Positions 20,161 to 32,039 of a DNA stretch of 64,000 nt are shown piece by piece. This DNA is from Argentina anserina (taxonomy: Eukaryota > Streptophyta > Magnoliopsida > Rosales > Rosaceae), in NCBI RefSeq assembly GCF_933775445.1, contig NC_065875.1:16925555-16989554 (forward strand), given 5' to 3'. The notes under the pieces were generated by a model. That model saw only the letters and a list, made by a program, of their open reading frames with translations, ran no database searches and had not been told where the DNA came from. Each line of letters starts with the position of its first letter. The first letter of the stretch is position 1. Position numbers and translations under genes: made by a program.

Positions 20161-22339
20161 GCATGCCTAGGTTGCATGGTGCACACATCGTTGCGTCGGT
20201 AAAAACCTTGTCAAGCAAAATAAAAACCTCTTGGGTAAAAACAAAAGCTTGATCGAAGGGAAAAAGAGCACAACGCACCGTCTACATTTGATAGCATCAT
20301 GTGAGCTAGACTCCCCCTGAAGTCTACGAAACAACTCCTCCTGATTAGTGCCATAATCATGGAGTACAAAGAGCAATGTACACAACGTTCATTACATGCT
20401 TCTCAAACGTAGTCTTGGGCTAATGATTAACCATTAATCTAGCCACACATCCTTAGATCATCCATGCTATACTTATCCAAACTTAGATCTTAGGAAACAA
20501 GATTGCATAACAACTCAAAACAAGAGTTTGCAATGAAAATCAGATTCTCGGATAGAATGACCTTCACTGACTTAAATGGCCATAACTTCTTCGTCAAAAT
20601 AGGTATCAGCGAACCGTAAAATGTTCTGAAAAGTAGACACCCATGGATTTCCAGTGACATAAGGTTCACAACCTTATCCGAACGGAGCAGTTCACAATGC
20701 TCTGTCGAAGTTGTCTGACTTGCAAATTTCCGGACAGAACTGTCCTACTTTGCTAAAACGGCCATAACTCACTTAATATGATAGCTATGAACGAAAGATT
20801 GGTGTCCCTGGAAAGTAGACACATAGACCTTTCCAACGGTACCAATTTCACCATATTTCATCGAGCGAGCTGTCCTGTAGGTCTCGTTGAAGTTGACCTA
20901 TGAAACTGGACAGATTCTGATTTGTCACATTTAATGTGTCTTTTGCAAAAAGAAAGGGGGAATGGACCAATGAAGGACTGATTTTGGTCCAAGATGGAAC
21001 CGTACGCATCATCTACGCTACCAGTGTCGACTGCTACACCAAGGCGTACGTTGATGTTGCTGGAGCTGCTGGCGGCGTTGGTGTGGATAGGATTTGTGTT
21101 GGTTCATTAAGTGTAGAACTAAACCTATGTCAAAGAAGCAATGCAAGTCGAATGACAATGCATAGGCGCATAGTTAATCACGTCATAATGAAAGCAATAG
21201 TTTCCCAACAACACTAACATGTATGAATGTATAGCTCATTGAATCTCTTCATCATCTATACTTAGACGGAATAGAGAATCAAGAATTAGCTTCATATGAA
21301 CACATATGGGTATGATTTCTTGCAACCGATTGTACTACCTTCTCTCGAACGTCGCAATCTGATTACATAAGCTCTCCATGGTCTGAAGGGATTTAAAGTC
21401 CCTCGAGCACTCTCATATCTGCGTCAAGATCCCTTTACAGATATTCTATGACCACTATCATATGCTGCAAATTAGTTTTCATGGACACTACTACTGATCA
21501 AGTAGTGGAAAGCAATTATGTCCATAATAGAGAATATAACTCATCGTACTCAATACTAGGATAATGAAACAATCTTTGCGCCATAAGTTCTGCGTATATC
21601 GCATGACTTCATCTTTCTCATTACACTTACGAACAACGATCAACATAACAAGTCTAGTTCAGCCTGTATTGATTCTTTCCACTTCGGTCAAGTTGCTCAT
21701 CGTTGATGCTTTACAAGGGAATAAGAGCATAAGCGAATACATCATCAATCATGGGAGATCAATACATTAAACACACGCGCGCGCTGTATACGATCAATTC
21801 GTGAGAGTTCTATTCTTCTCTAACATCAACAAAATGAGTGTGTAGCGTCCCACATAAACTTAGTTGATACACATGTTTAGAGGATATCTCTTGATGATGG
21901 GCGAAATACTTGTGCCTATGCACTTCGCTTCTTTCTAGAGAATAATGGTCTCCCCCTCATCTAGGCAGGAGCCAAGACCGAAGCTATGACCCTTACTAGT
22001 TCATCTTTGCGTTTGCCGCCCTTGTTTTGTGGTGCAATGCCACGGGCGCCGACAACACCACAACGTACGATGGTGCCATCGCCGGCTTCCTTCCCACTGT
22101 CAGAGATGGTGCCAACGGTGCTATGACCAGGTCATATGAAATTCTCTCATATTCTGAGAGTTCCAACCTTACCGGCACATCACAGCATTTATGTGTGATC
22201 TCGTCACTTTCGCAATATCGGTAAAGTCATTGAGCATCGAATTTTTGACTTTCTGGAGGTCGATAATGCGTTGCACATTTGCTCACTTTGAGTAGTGCGG
22301 GATCTTAATGAGACATAGTGCCACACCACGTCAATTCCT

Positions 22340-23074
22340 GGCGTTAAAACCAGAATGGGAGCATTCCATATCTCCCCCTAACGACGGGAAGTATGTCTCA
22401 TCAAAGTGACCGTCTGCTAATATCGCAGGATAGAGATCAACGGTTGTAGATTGGAAATAGCGGACAAGTGTTGGTGATTCATAAATCATAACCAACCAGA
22501 ATACTTAATCGTTTTAAGTAGACCCATTGAGATAACTACAATAGAGGCACATAAACAACTTTAACCAAATAGGCGTTTAAGGAAAAGAACGTTGGAGGTG
22601 AACTCTCCAACGGTATCCAATCAAATAGATTTGAGAGGATGGGAAGGGTGGTGAGCCCTTAGTATGATGATCATAGCTAAAAACTTTAGCGAATGCAGCG
22701 TTTCTTGTGGAAAGCAAAGCGACGTGTGACCAACGCGTCAATGCTCTTAACCTATACCATAAAAATACCGAAAAAATGTCCGTATTCGGTTGGATAGGGT
22801 CCACTAATGTCACCTTAAATACTTTGTAAGAATGGAATGTTCTCGGTTGGAGCCTTAGCAAATAAGGACTTCCTTGAAATCTAGCAAAAGAACAAGCTTT
22901 GCAAAATGAGCAATGAGCATCAAAGATTACTATGGAGGCATTAGAAAACACGGGAGGCATCACAACCTCTTGTGAAGGAGGGGATGCCGCCACCGACGGC
23001 CTTAATGCCATGGAGCCGCCGAAATAGGCAGGCTCGGCCTCACCGTGTGGAGCATGGGTGAGGTGGTCCTCCAA
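22340..23074 (-). pseudogene. Copia integrase-region remnant
   Basis: Minus-strand translation shows CSFCKACSFARFQG (residual zinc-binding/integrase region), RWSHVALLSTRNAAFA, close to the usual Copia RWSHVCLLSTRN motif, and further on HFDETYFPSLGG, typical of the region after the integrase core. Frames are broken between these motifs. This is the only part of the polyprotein I can recognise. Confidence 0.75.
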
Positions 23075-25724
23075 TCACTTCGTGAACATGAAAAATAGAT
23101 GATAATGTGAATTTCAAAGAACTCGAATCATCATATCTTGTTCAAAATGACCAAAAAACGATCATGTCAAAACCGAGAAGACAGTAAAACCGAACCCATG
23201 ATTCAAAGAATCTTGAGTTACATAAAGCTACTGCTGCAGGCAAGCAAAACGATGTCTGTAGGCTAACAAAGCTACTGTCGAAGCTTGAAAAAGATACTGT
23301 CAATGAAATCTGACAGATTTATTCCTCTCCATTCTTAACACAAATATCAAGATGAAAATCCATCATTGGCATGTATGGCCTTTAAAACTTAGCAAGGCAC
23401 GAAGATATAGAACACAATCTCCGCACGAGATCCGTAAAACAACTACATGCGCCGTAGGACAGTGTGGGTGGTTACGCAATTAGCAAGACACTCGATTTCA
23501 CGGCGGGACATTCTCAAAATGGAGATTAAGAGAGTCAACGACGCGGTGAACTTCTCTACACAATACGCCGTAGGATATTGTAAGAGAGGGGATTGAAACA
23601 AATGGCAATCCCATCGAATGTATCACATGGCAATAGAACTACATTCTTCAACTCAAGAGTTGGAAAAACATGGTATTGGAGCAGTTGAATACCAAACAAT
23701 TTGGGTGGTAAAAACCATCCAATTGGTGCGGGTGGTCACCAATAATAATAAAATCATTTGAGCTATGAAACGACTTGGAGAAAACCGGAAAATTAACCGA
23801 AAAACCATGTCAAATTAACTCAAAACCGGGTGAATTTTAGACTAGGAAAACATGGCAGCAAGAACTGCTGAGATATGCCGGAAAAATGACGGGAAACGAC
23901 GAAAAAAAAAAACGTCGGAAAAACTCGTCGGAAGCCGGCGGCACCAATTGCCGGAAATCCGGCCGGCAGTGGCCTGACCTGGCCGGTATGGAGGCCATAA
24001 CTTCAGGTCCGACAGGGAACGCCGTCCGGAACCGGATGGCGGTGCCGGAAACGCTGGAATATGGCCGGAAGGCGGCTAATACGCCGGTAAAACGTCAAAA
24101 AACGTTCCGGAAACGCCGGAACAGTAACCGGGAAAAACGACGTCAATTTTGACGCTCCGAGGTCCATTTTCCAAATTTCAAAGTCCAAAATCACAATGTA
24201 GTGCTATTGGGGTCCCATGTAACCCAAAAGCGGCCAATTTAAAAACCACGTGAGTTGCAAACGTTGACCATGCATGCTAAGCCAAGGCAAATAAAATTCT
24301 CACGAGTCCAAGAAAGACGAGAAATTTTATAGAATATGCCAATATTTAATACAACACAACCAAACTTCCAATTCCAATAGACGACTTAAGCTAAAGTCGA
24401 ACAAGAAACATGACAATGCCAACGTCATACTTGAAAAATAGTAAGCAGAAAACATAGTCAAAATAGATTGACTAATCAAAAGTCTGTAGCAACAAAATCT
24501 TGCATATCGGATCGGGCGGAGCCTTAGCCTGAGGCTCAAAAATGTTTGCTTACTTGAGAATGGAAGAATGTTACTTTTCCATCTCCAAAATTCCCTCGAG
24601 AAATAGATATAGGTGCCAATAAATGACATGTGTTTCTCGGATGTGGAGCATGTTTCAAGGTCAACTCTGGTAATACGTCGTCATAGACGTTCATTAAATC
24701 ACTTTTAAGTGTGTCCCATAGAATTCGTTATTTTTGGGATCTTTTTGTCAGAAAATAGTGCTGCATCAGAGTAATGAATCAACTCAAATAAATGAGTACG
24801 TAGACCTTGAGATTATCGTTTATAGACATGCGTTTAAGAAACTCAAACATTCAAATAACAGTTGCAATGACGACGCATCCATAAGAAACGAGGGTTGTAT
24901 AGGTTTCGAATAATCGAAACTATTCAAGTATTTAACCGGAATTAGAAGAGTTGTGATGTATATGGTCACAAAATAATCGATGCATATCGGCGATTCTCAT
25001 GATCGCACCCAAAACAGCGGTGCACTCAGGCGACCACACGAAATCGATATCTTCCTTTTTAAATAATAACGTGACTCCCCCAGGACCGTCACACGAAAAA
25101 CGTCGACCAAGAGGGGAATCATATCCCTCATTGGTCTCATCGGCGTTATAAGAAAGGCCGGAAAAGAAGACATGAAAAAAGGCTAATAGCGCCCGATAAT
25201 TTATATATATATATCTTCAAAAGTAGCAACTTTAAGAAAAACATACTTGTTGGTCTGCCAAATAGACCGCATATAAGTAAATTGCTCTGCAAATCGATCG
25301 TCATGCATGAAATTGCTTGTTGAATTCCTTTTCGATCTTCGTCCGATGACATAAAAATCTTGGGAGGATACGATCAAAATCATATGTAGATGACAAAAGT
25401 ATCGTCCATCTCGGCATGAATGTCATCACCATAGTACGACGAGTGATCATTTTTCCTATGCAAGCACGTGAAACATAGTTAGAAAACAAAAACGTGCAAA
25501 TAAACGATTTAATAAGCAATAGGAAAATAAAAAGGAAAAAAGAGAAATAGTTTAAAGGCCCAAAAGGGTAGAGAAGACGGGAGTAGCTTCTCTTGAGCGA
25601 AGAGTTTGCTTGTGCAGTTCGCGTTCATTGCGTATATATGCGGGAGGAGCAATTTTGAATCCTCTGATGCGGGGTTTTTCGGGGCAAAAAGATGTTTTTG
25701 CGGAGCGAATGCGGAGAATACCCT

Positions 25725-26100
25725 GCGGGGCTGCGCAGGCTGCGTGCAGGGGCAGCAGGGGGGGGGGTCGCAGGGGCTACAGGGCAGTAGGGGCCGCAGG
25801 GCAGAATCTGCGTGCGGGGCTGCATGCGGCTGCGATGCGGGGGCAGCAGGGCTGCGTGCGGGGCTGTGTGCGTGCGTGCAGGGCTGCGTTGCGGGGGCTG
25901 CAGGGCAGGGCAGCGTGCGGGGCTGCGGGGGTAGCATGCAGGGGCTGCGCGCGGGGCTGCAGGGGCAGCATGCAGGGGCTGCGCGCGGGGTTACGGGGGC
26001 AGCATGCAGGGGCTGCGCGCGGGGTTACGGGGGCAGCATGCAGGGGCTGCGCGCGGGGCTGTAGAGGTAGCAGCGGGGGGGGGGGGGGGCTGCAGCGACG
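25725..26100. repeat. GC-rich minisatellite (GGGGCTGC family)
   Basis: Irregular GGGGCTGC/GGGGCAGC words give way to about four clean units of 33-35 bases built from GGGGCAGCATGCAGGGGCTG and CGCGCGGGGTTAC at 25930-26060. G runs occur at 25749-25757 and about 26075-26088. It lies in the 5' leader/gag region of the minus-strand Copia element. All six frames are nearly open because of composition, so the long open frames here should not be read as genes. Confidence 0.9.
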
Positions 26101-26225
26101 GCGAGCAGGGGCTGCGCCGACGAGGAACGTCGACGGGAAGATGTCGGAGGCCGGAGACGACGGTGGCCGACGGTGGAGAAGAGAAAAAATTTCTAGGGCT
26201 CTAAAAGTTCAGGGTTTTAGAGCAA

Positions 26226-26238
26226 CGTGCTGATAACG
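26226..26238 (-). promoter_or_regulatory. Candidate tRNA primer-binding site of the Copia element
   Basis: CGTTATCAGCACG on the minus strand directly after the 5' LTR. It contains the TATCAG core of initiator-Met-type primer sites common in Copia elements. Confidence 0.65.
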
Positions 26239-26441
26239 TGTTTCAGGATGAAATAATTGTGTATTATTGAATGATATGGGGGCCTATATATAGGCATTAC
26301 AAAACCACAATCCCATAGGATTCGGAGTCCTAATCTATTACGGAGATGCTAATCTATTACGGAGATGCTAATCTATCTCCTAACATGAAACTTATTAAGC
26401 TAAGACACACACAAGGGTAGAATAATAATTCTCCCGGAACA
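26239..26441 (-). repeat. Copia 5' LTR (203 bp)
   Basis: Same sequence as the other LTR, except for a 19-bp internal tandem duplication (CTATTACGGAGATGCTAAT) that accounts for its greater length. Confidence 0.93.
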
Positions 26442-26534
26442 AAATATGATTTTTTTAAAATTAATTCCTAAGTGTCAAATGATGATTAGAAGGGAGTACC
26501 ACTTGACATTCCCATGTGGTTCTCCGGCAATGCC

Positions 26535-27769
26535 ACGTGGTATGATGAACACACAGAATAATTACTTCATTATGTATATAGAATTACATTTTGACCTAAT
26601 TTTTCCATAAATTTATTGAAAAACTGCATGATTTTCTCAATAATTATAAAATTAATCGATTGAAACAGCAAAATATTTAGTATTAAAGAAAATCTCATAA
26701 TGAGGTATTTAATATTTAGAGTAAATTGAGCTCATTTATTATATTGATGTTATATTTAAATAGTGACAATATGTATAAATTGTGACAAAATAGAACATAA
26801 TATGTAGTAAATTAATTTATTTTAAGTGTCTATTTTATCGAAATACAACGGTGAGTTTAATTTCAAATGGGTATAGAATTTTAGGTGTAAAATGAATTAC
26901 CTTTTTTGTTTTGTCAGGAGACTGAGAAAGTAAGCATGTCTTCAACACCATTCTATCACCAATTAAGCTGCCAAAAACAACACTTGTACCAACCAACTAT
27001 TAAAATTTGTGCGTATGTTGATCCATATCTTGATAGAATCGTCGTCATCTTCATCACTTGTATCTCCTTTAATTTAGAACATAAACTGAACTGAGAGGAA
27101 TCCAAAATACTACTAAATGACAAGGAAAAATATGTGACATTCTGAATATGAAAATGCTATCATTTAAATAAATTGCCCGAATGGCAACCAGAAGTCCACA
27201 AACACAACCTAGAAAATGGTGGACCTTGAACACTTGGAGTAACTGCTACGTCACCCCTACTGTGCAAGCTAGCTACTTGATTTTTTTTTTTGGTAATGAA
27301 ACTAGCTACTTGAATTGATCGACAAACTTTTGATATTTGATAACTTCTATCAAATTCATTTGATATCGAGCTAAACAATTACTTCATTTCATTTATATTG
27401 AGCAGAGCACTTGAAGAAAAGATCTTAAGAACAGAGATCGTTACCACGTTATTGCACATATATATATATATATATATCTTGGCCGGCAAGTTCGGTGATT
27501 TCGGATTCAATTCTTTTTCCTGATCTTCCTCCAAAGCCACTGCATGTGTCGTTTTAGCTAGGAACCATCACCGGATCACCCTCTAGCCACTTTATTTGAA
27601 TTTTTGGATTCAGTTACATATATGGCAGGGTCATAAACAATTAAAATTCATTGAAATTGCGATCGATCTGGAGAGTTTGATATTATATAGTATAGCTTCA
27701 TCTGAGATTTTCATCCCCCATATTAATAATTTGGTAACCTACGCGCTTGCGAAGAGAAAAATTTCCTAT
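26535..27769. other. Intergenic, no supported gene
   Basis: AT-rich, with an AT microsatellite at about 27457-27477. No motif-bearing open frame was found. Confidence 0.6.
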
Positions 27770-28190
27770 TTCCTGTCCGGCGGCGACCTTTGTCGCCGTC
27801 GTCGGACAAGGTTGTTTCTGTTTCCATGCGGGTTGGGAGAGAGATCGGATCTCTAGTTCTCATCCATAGAGAAGAGATCGCGATGGGTGTGTGTGTGTTG
27901 CAGAAAGGGGAGATTGGTGGGGCGGTCGGGATCTGGTCTGGCCATCATGGTCACCGGCGAGATCGATGGACTTATGATCGGAAAATGGTTGGTGGCGCTG
28001 TGTAATTCTGGCCGATTGGATCTGAACCAGATCGGGTTTTTGGATCAGATTGTGCAGCGATCTGAGGAGGATATGGCATTCCCGCCGTCGCATCTGTCCG
28101 ACGTCGGTTTTGGCGGTGGGTTCCTGCCGGACTTGGCTTGCTGCCATGAATCTCTCCGGGAATAAAAAGTGGGCTTGGATTACCCTTTTG
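27770..28190 (+). other. GC-richer segment of unknown nature
   Basis: About 420 bases with composition unlike the flanks and several overlapping open frames on both strands (for example plus-strand 27887-28165). No conserved domain or credible exon chain was recognised. It could be a gene fragment or old transposon interior. Confidence 0.3.
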
Positions 28191-29168
28191 GGCCTGAGCC
28201 CGGTTTGTGTTTGTGTTCTTATTGTTGTTATCACTTATCACCTTTGTTTATTTGCAGTAAATAAATCCCTTGTTGGCTATGATAGGGAGCGGTATCTTTT
28301 ATAACAGTAAATAAACTAAACAGTTTCAAACTGCTGACTTGAAACTTACATGTGACGAAATCTGACACCGGCCGCGGGCGAGTTATTTGGTGGTCGGAAG
28401 GCTTTAATTTACTCTTTCAATTGAAGCAGATGCTCTATTCAAAAAACAACAGCTCAAGTACGTAGAAGGTGAGATACTGCATTGCTGGCTTTGTTCATTT
28501 ATTCTATTAATAATTTTAATATAATATAGAAATAGAAAAAATAATTAACTAGACGTACAATTCACCCATCGGGGGTGGATCCAACCCTGGTTTGATTGGG
28601 CTGGAATCAATGTGAAAATGAAGTCCAGAAAAAAAAAATCCAACCCTCTATTAAAAAAAAATTAAAACATTAGCACGGGTCTCTCTTTGTCTCTCACATT
28701 TTCGCATCTTCTTCTTTCAATCTCTGAAGACTTTCTCGTCTACTTCTGCTAATCTGCTAGCTTCTTTTAATCATCTTCTCGAGTTTTCGTTCAAGCCTGC
28801 ATGTCACTACTCACCACTCGCTATTGCCCGTCGCCTTGTTGAGTATTTTATTTGCCTATTTGGAAATTAGAATCAAAGTAGTGAAGCTTATTAATTAACA
28901 TCAGACGATATAGATACATAATGAAAGATAAAACAGATGTGTGTAGAGATTAATTTAAAACAGTTTCATTCTGATCACAAATATCGACATATCTAAGGAG
29001 AAAATTTTTTTTACGCTTTGCGCAAATAAAAGTAATTTTACATTTCGCATAAAATTAGCCCTAATGGCATTTCAGTCCTAGATCCGCTATTGATCAGTAC
29101 GCAGTTTATAAGAGCTTACTACTGTACGTTGAGCACATATAGATCGATCACCTGATAAAGTTGGAGGG
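28191..29168. other. Intergenic upstream of the SABATH pseudogene
   Basis: Contains GGGGGTGGATCC near 28568 and GATCCGCTATTG near 29081, which resemble decayed hAT termini, but no target duplication was found. No gene seen. Confidence 0.4.
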
Positions 29169-30593
29169 ATGAATATGGAGGTGACGCAAATGCTTCACAT
29201 GAATAAAGGAAACGGGGAGACTAGTTATGCCAAAAACTCCACAGTTCAGGTGCTCGTTGATGAATCATTTAATTTAATCGGCTTTCTTTCATTTATCTCG
29301 TAATTATTAATATTGTTATATTCAATATAGTGATGTTACTGTTAATTTTATGTAGAGAAAAACACTATCTATCTCCACGCCGATTATTGAGGAAGCAGTG
29401 CTAGAACTCTTGGGATCCAATGTCATGGGAATAGAGAGCATGGGAGTAGCAGATTTGGGTTGCTCATCCGGACCCAACACCTTACTACTCATCTCGCAGA
29501 TCATTGATGTAATACATGCTAAACTTGGCAAAGTTGCAGAGCTTAGAGTGCTTCTAAATGACCTTTTTAGCAATGATTTCAACTCCATCTTCATGTCACT
29601 CCTATCATTCTATAACAAACTGAAAAAGAACTATGGTAATGATGATGATGATCTCTATCAGCGTATCATGCATCCCTTGATTTTTGCTGTGCCCGGTTCA
29701 TTTAGTCTACACTGGCTCTCTCAAGTACGAAATGATCTAAATAACAAAGGAAAGATATACATTTCTAGAAGCAGCCCGAAGTGCGTATTAGACGCATACT
29801 CCATGCAGTTTCAGAAGGACTTTTCAGTTTTTTTGAGGTCCAGGGCACAAGAAATAGTTGACGGAGGACGAATGGTGTTGTCCTTCATGGGTAGATCATC
29901 TTCCGACCCAACAGCTGATCAGGACACATTCTACCAATTCGAGCTCTTAGCCCTTGCATTGATGACCATGGTTTCCAAAGTAAAAATTCATTTATCAGTT
30001 CCTTACATTTACATTGTTCTAGTCTTCTAGAGAACTAATTCTAGATATGTTAGTTCCTAATTATAGACACTAATTTCTATATTGTGATCAAACAGGGCCT
30101 TATAGAAGAGGAGAAGGTCAATTCTTTCAACATCCCCTACTATACATCATGTGTAGAGGAGTTGATTTGGTGTTACAAAAAGAAGGGTCTTTCATCGGGA
30201 CCGGATTGAAGCTTTCAAAGTGGATTGGGATACTAGCGGGGCTGATCCAGTGGCGGATCCAAGGTTTAAAATTTAGGTGAGCGGAAAAAAATTTATCAAT
30301 AACCGGTAAGAATTCTTGATAAGTCAAAACACAATTCTTACATAGTATTTATCAAGAATCGATCAAAAAAGATACAAGAATTGTAAATCAAAATACCATA
30401 AGAAGCATTACAAGTGTATGATGCTCAAGTGTAAATCAAACATGATGTATTAGGGAGTTGTATTCTGGCCAACTATCTCAGATCACTGAGATCAGCTGTG
30501 TGCCTGTGTATAAAAGCTAGTAACATAGAAAGTTCTAACAGAAAGTATTGAAGATTTAATACACATGTCGAATCTTAATTAGCCACGACTCAC

Positions 30594-30842
30594 CTGTAAT
30601 CCAAAGAGGTACCAGCATGATCTGACGATATGGCCAGATAAGACGAAAGTGAGAAGATTTATTATAAAATTGGCCCAAGCTAACTCAAATATGAAGCCAC
30701 TTGGAGATTGCCCAGCAACAAGAGGCAGAAACCTACACAACCTGGGAATATACTGAAGAAGAACAGCAGCACGTAAAAGATTTTTTGCGTAGTTTGCTCC
30801 AGATGATCCCAAGTTCTTCGGTAGAACTACCAACAATATGAT
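30594..30842 (-). pseudogene. Captured exon of a plant cyclic-nucleotide-gated channel
   Basis: An 83-codon open exon is bounded by an acceptor (TTTGTAG) and a donor (GTGAGT) on the minus strand. The translation includes LPKNLGSSGANYAKNLLRAA, QYIPRLCRFLPLVAGQSPSG and WANFIINLLTFVLSGH...CWYLFGLQ, characteristic of the S4-S5 region of plant CNGC proteins, most like the CNGC19/20 group as I recall it. Neighbouring CNGC exons are not recognisable. Retained splice sites show capture from genomic DNA, not cDNA. No complete channel can be made. Confidence 0.8.
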
Positions 30843-31844
30843 CTACAAACAAGTACATCAAAGTTTACCTCAAGGTTTTAAAAGATGTGCTTAGATTGAA
30901 AGATGAGAGTTTCAATGCCAAAACTTTAATAAGGTTAATATTATCAACACCCGGGCTAAGATTTCCAATTTACTTCTAACTAGATAAAGTCATGTGACTA
31001 GCCACTGAACAGTGTTATTTGGAAAAATCAATAACTTATCAGGCACATGCCAGCATACCAGAATTCACAAAACGCATCTCCCTTGAAGAGTTTTCCATTT
31101 TCTTTACAATCAGTCGTATATATTATTTGGGTTTTCTGTACTGAATAGTAAAACACTAGTGACCCTTATATCATTTGGATTTTACCAACTGATATTCAAC
31201 CTACTTTATAAGTTAATACTATGACACAAATGTAACTTTAGGAAGTTGCTAAAAGTAAGTTTACGTTTTAATAGATGCAAAACAAGATTACCAATAAAGA
31301 GAATAATATTAAAAGATTAAGAGAGACAGAGGTTTACCGGAGGAAGTGGTAGTACAACAAAAAAGTCTTATCAGAAAATATCCCTACTCAAAGCTGATTA
31401 CCAATATTGAGAAACATAGTTGAAACGAAAGCACAACTGGCTGGTTTCGGTCTTCACCACTCAATTCTTGGTGAGGATGAAAGAAATTAATCTAAACACA
31501 CTAGGAGTCTCTAATGTATGTGAAAACTGGCAAAAATCCGACAGTTACTTGAAAAATATTACACATAAACATGGCAATTAGAACTTCTGCCTAAGCCTTC
31601 AAAAAAAAAAGAAGAAGAAGAATTTCTGCCTAAAAAGACACAAGCAATGCAATGTTCTTGAACTTTTGAAATAACAAACTTGGCAATACTTGAACTTCTA
31701 AAATGACACACACTGATATTAAGATTCAATTAATACAAATACACCGATATTAAGATTCAAGTACTATGATCTATCCAAATATTAGCAATTCAGAGTTGAG
31801 ACCATACCAAAGAAGAATCATGATGGACCAAAATGAGAATTGCC

Positions 31845-32039
31845 TTACCGATTCCTCATTGACCCACCAATGCCAGCAAATTCAACTTGTCGAATATATA
31901 CTCCTGTACTTGCCAATTGGTTTTGGGTAATGACTAATAACTCTATTAATGCATCCATTGGCAGTCCAAGATGGTAAAAATTGCTCACCTTTTTAGCAAC
32001 TACTCGCTTATAACATAACAAAAGGGATCTTTGAGACAA
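31845..32039 (-). other. Unidentified minus-strand open frame inside the hAT-like element
   Basis: The frame reads CYKRVVAKKVSNFYHLGLPM and IRQVEFAGIGGSMRNR before a possible donor. It may be another captured exon, since its sequence is not low-complexity, but I do not recognise the family. Confidence 0.25.

Larger units (their letters stand above)
19963..26441 (-). mobile_element. Decayed Copia-type LTR retrotransposon
   Basis: Direct repeats TGTTTCAGGATG...CTCCCGGAACA at 19963-20146 (184 bp) and 26239-26441 (203 bp) are the LTRs. A perfect 5-bp target duplication AAATA flanks them (19958-19962 and 26442-26446). Orientation is minus: a polypurine tract (ACACAAGGGGGAG) abuts the 20146 LTR and a TATCAGCACG primer-binding-like site abuts the 26239 LTR. 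Integrase-region fragments are recognisable at 22340-23074; the rest is too decayed to assign. The element cannot be autonomous. Confidence 0.9.
19666..26534. mobile_element. Inverted-repeat element interrupted by the Copia element
   Basis: GTGCTCCCGGAGAACCAAGTGG on the left (19668-19689) is inverted on the right, where GTGGTTCTCCGGCAATGCC ends near 26534. With the Copia element removed, about 0.4 kb of AT-rich DNA remains, including degenerate TTTAGGG-like repeats at 19826-19910. It looks like a MITE or MULE-type element; its own target duplication is not clear. Confidence 0.6.

Noticed and set aside
25606..26233. Long Gly/Ala/Cys-rich open frames on both strands
   Set aside because: They follow from the GC-rich minisatellite, in which most frames lack stops; there is no domain or splice support.
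28560..29090. Possible hAT element with GGGGGTGGATCC and GATCCGCTATTG ends
   Set aside because: No 8-bp target duplication and the inverted match is short; left as unassigned intergenic sequence.
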